From: Sphingomonas sp. UBA1000
GTDB lineage: Bacteria; Pseudomonadota; Alphaproteobacteria; Sphingomonadales; Sphingomonadaceae
Length of the DNA stretch: 5,101 bases
Direction: 5' to 3'
Assembly (NCBI GenBank): GCA_002291855.1
Contig: DBAW01000151.1
Coordinates: forward strand, 1 to 5,101
Numbering within the stretch: position 1 is the stretch's first letter; the number at the start of each line of letters is the position of its first letter. Under the pieces are notes generated by a model. It searched no databases. It saw only the letters and a program-made list of their open reading frames with translations, and had not been told where the DNA came from. Positions 4,523-5,101 of the stretch are shown here, one piece after another. The translations under genes and the position numbers were made by a program.

Positions 4523-5101
4523 TGCGGGCCGCGCTGGCCGGTCTCGGCCTGGCGGTCGCAGCCGGCGGCGCGGCGCTCGCGCTGCAGAATCAGGCCGCCG
4601 ATCCCGTGTCCACCGCCGCCCCGCCCGCGGCGGATGCGCCCGATAATGCAACCGAAGCCGCGGCCGGCGGATCGCCGCGTGCCGGTTCCGGCCCGGCCTA
4701 TGTCCGCGCCGAAACGCCGATGGCGCAGCGTGTCGCCGTGCTCGGCCTGCTCAACAAGCGCAACGGCATCGCCCGCGATCTGACGCTCAGGCCCGGCCAG
4801 GCGGTGCGCGTCGGCGATGTCATCGTCCGCCTGCGCGCCTGCGAGACCACCGCCCCGCAGGAGGTGCAGAAGCTGACCGGCGCGTTCGTCCAGCTCGATG
4901 TGCGCGGCACCGATGCGGCGTGGCGGCGGGTGTTTTCGGGCTGGCTCTATGCCGAATCGCCGTCGCTCAACGTCGTCGAGCACCCGGTCTATGACGTCTG
5001 GCCCAAAAGCTGCGCGATGACGCATCCTGAAATCGGCGCGGCGACCGTGCGTGCCGGTGCGTCGGCAGGCAGCGCGCCCGCCAGCCGGTCGAGCGCGCCG
5101 A
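4519..5101 (+). CDS. DUF2155 domain-containing secreted protein (3' end outside the window)
   Basis: Open from ATG 4519 to the window end (194 codons, no stop), so the C-terminus is missing. The start overlaps the NDUFA12 stop (ATGATG; the second ATG at 4522 is an equal alternative), with GGAG at 4503-4506 as a distant Shine-Dalgarno. Residues about 1-22 form a Sec-type signal peptide (MMR followed by an Ala/Leu/Gly hydrophobic stretch), then an Ala/Pro/Asp-rich linker to about 67. The DUF2155 domain covers about 70-166: RVAVLGLLNKRNGIARDLTL (71-90), GQAVRVGDVIVRLRACET (93-110), GAFVQLDV (121-128), RVFSGWLYAESPSLNVVEHP (137-156) and VYDVWPKSC (157-165). Cys108 and Cys165 are the only cysteines seen and could form a disulfide in the periplasm. 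The tail after 170 is Ala/Ser/Gly-rich. Function is unknown. In alphaproteobacteria this gene commonly follows NDUFA12, and as I recall aat (leucyl/phenylalanyl-tRNA-protein transferase) often comes next. Confidence 0.92.
   Translation, partial: MMRAALAGLGLAVAAGGAALALQNQAADPVSTAAPPAADAPDNATEAAAGGSPRAGSGPAYVRAETPMAQRVAVLGLLNKRNGIARDLTLRPGQAVRVGDVIVRLRACETTAPQEVQKLTGAFVQLDVRGTDAAWRRVFSGWLYAESPSLNVVEHPVYDVWPKSCAMTHPEIGAATVRAGASAGSAPASRSSAP

Noticed and set aside
2728..4651. Two long minus-strand frames (2728-4176 and 3359-4651) under the cold-shock, DUF192 and NDUFA12 genes
   Set aside because: They lie opposite well-recognised protein families, have low-complexity composition and span gene boundaries without any motif.
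4492..5025. A 177-codon minus-strand frame opposite the window's last gene
   Set aside because: The plus strand encodes a clear DUF2155 protein with a signal peptide in an overlapping operon arrangement; the minus-strand frame is its shadow.

Overview
The window is very G+C-rich, with codons ending mostly in G or C. It looks like a chromosomal core segment of an alphaproteobacterium, most likely a sphingomonad. Three things point there: an NDUFA12-type complex I accessory subunit (in bacteria essentially an alphaproteobacterial trait), a DUF2155 protein directly behind it, and a two-domain cold-shock protein followed at once by a DUF192 lipoprotein. The genus call rests on family recognition, not on a search.

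Layout. At the left, on the minus strand, is one complete fatty acyl-AMP ligase (FAAL, 576 aa, 64-1794), with a GC-rich hairpin behind its stop codon at the window edge. A 224-bp divergent intergenic region (1795-2018) follows; it contains several small repeats. Everything to its right is on the plus strand: recX (2019-2648), a double cold-shock-domain protein (about 2764-3540), a DUF192 lipoprotein (3545-4024, 4 bp behind the previous stop), the NDUFA12-family protein (4124-4522), and a secreted DUF2155 protein (from 4519, overlapping the previous gene by ATGA, cut by the window end). No stretch over 300 bp lacks a gene, and I see no tRNA, rRNA, CRISPR, insertion sequence or prophage.

How the genes relate. 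The FAAL would activate fatty acids as acyl-adenylates for transfer to a carrier protein; in related bacteria such enzymes feed sphingolipid synthesis, but no partner gene lies inside the window. recX encodes a RecA modulator and stands apart from recA. The cold-shock and DUF192 genes form a likely two-gene transcription unit driven by an extended -10 promoter at 2718-2726. NDUFA12 and DUF2155 are translationally coupled, linking a respiratory assembly factor with a periplasmic protein.

The most interesting non-coding signal is the cold-shock gene promoter. A dyad GAAAC-TAT-GTTTC plus a third GTTTC half-site sits just upstream of the -10 element, and its 13-bp part ATGTTTCAGTTTC is repeated exactly in the recX/FAAL divergent region. 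The transcript leader has two long G tracts, which makes the start codon uncertain. I found no convincing previously undescribed multi-gene system; the genes are conserved families in ordinary order.
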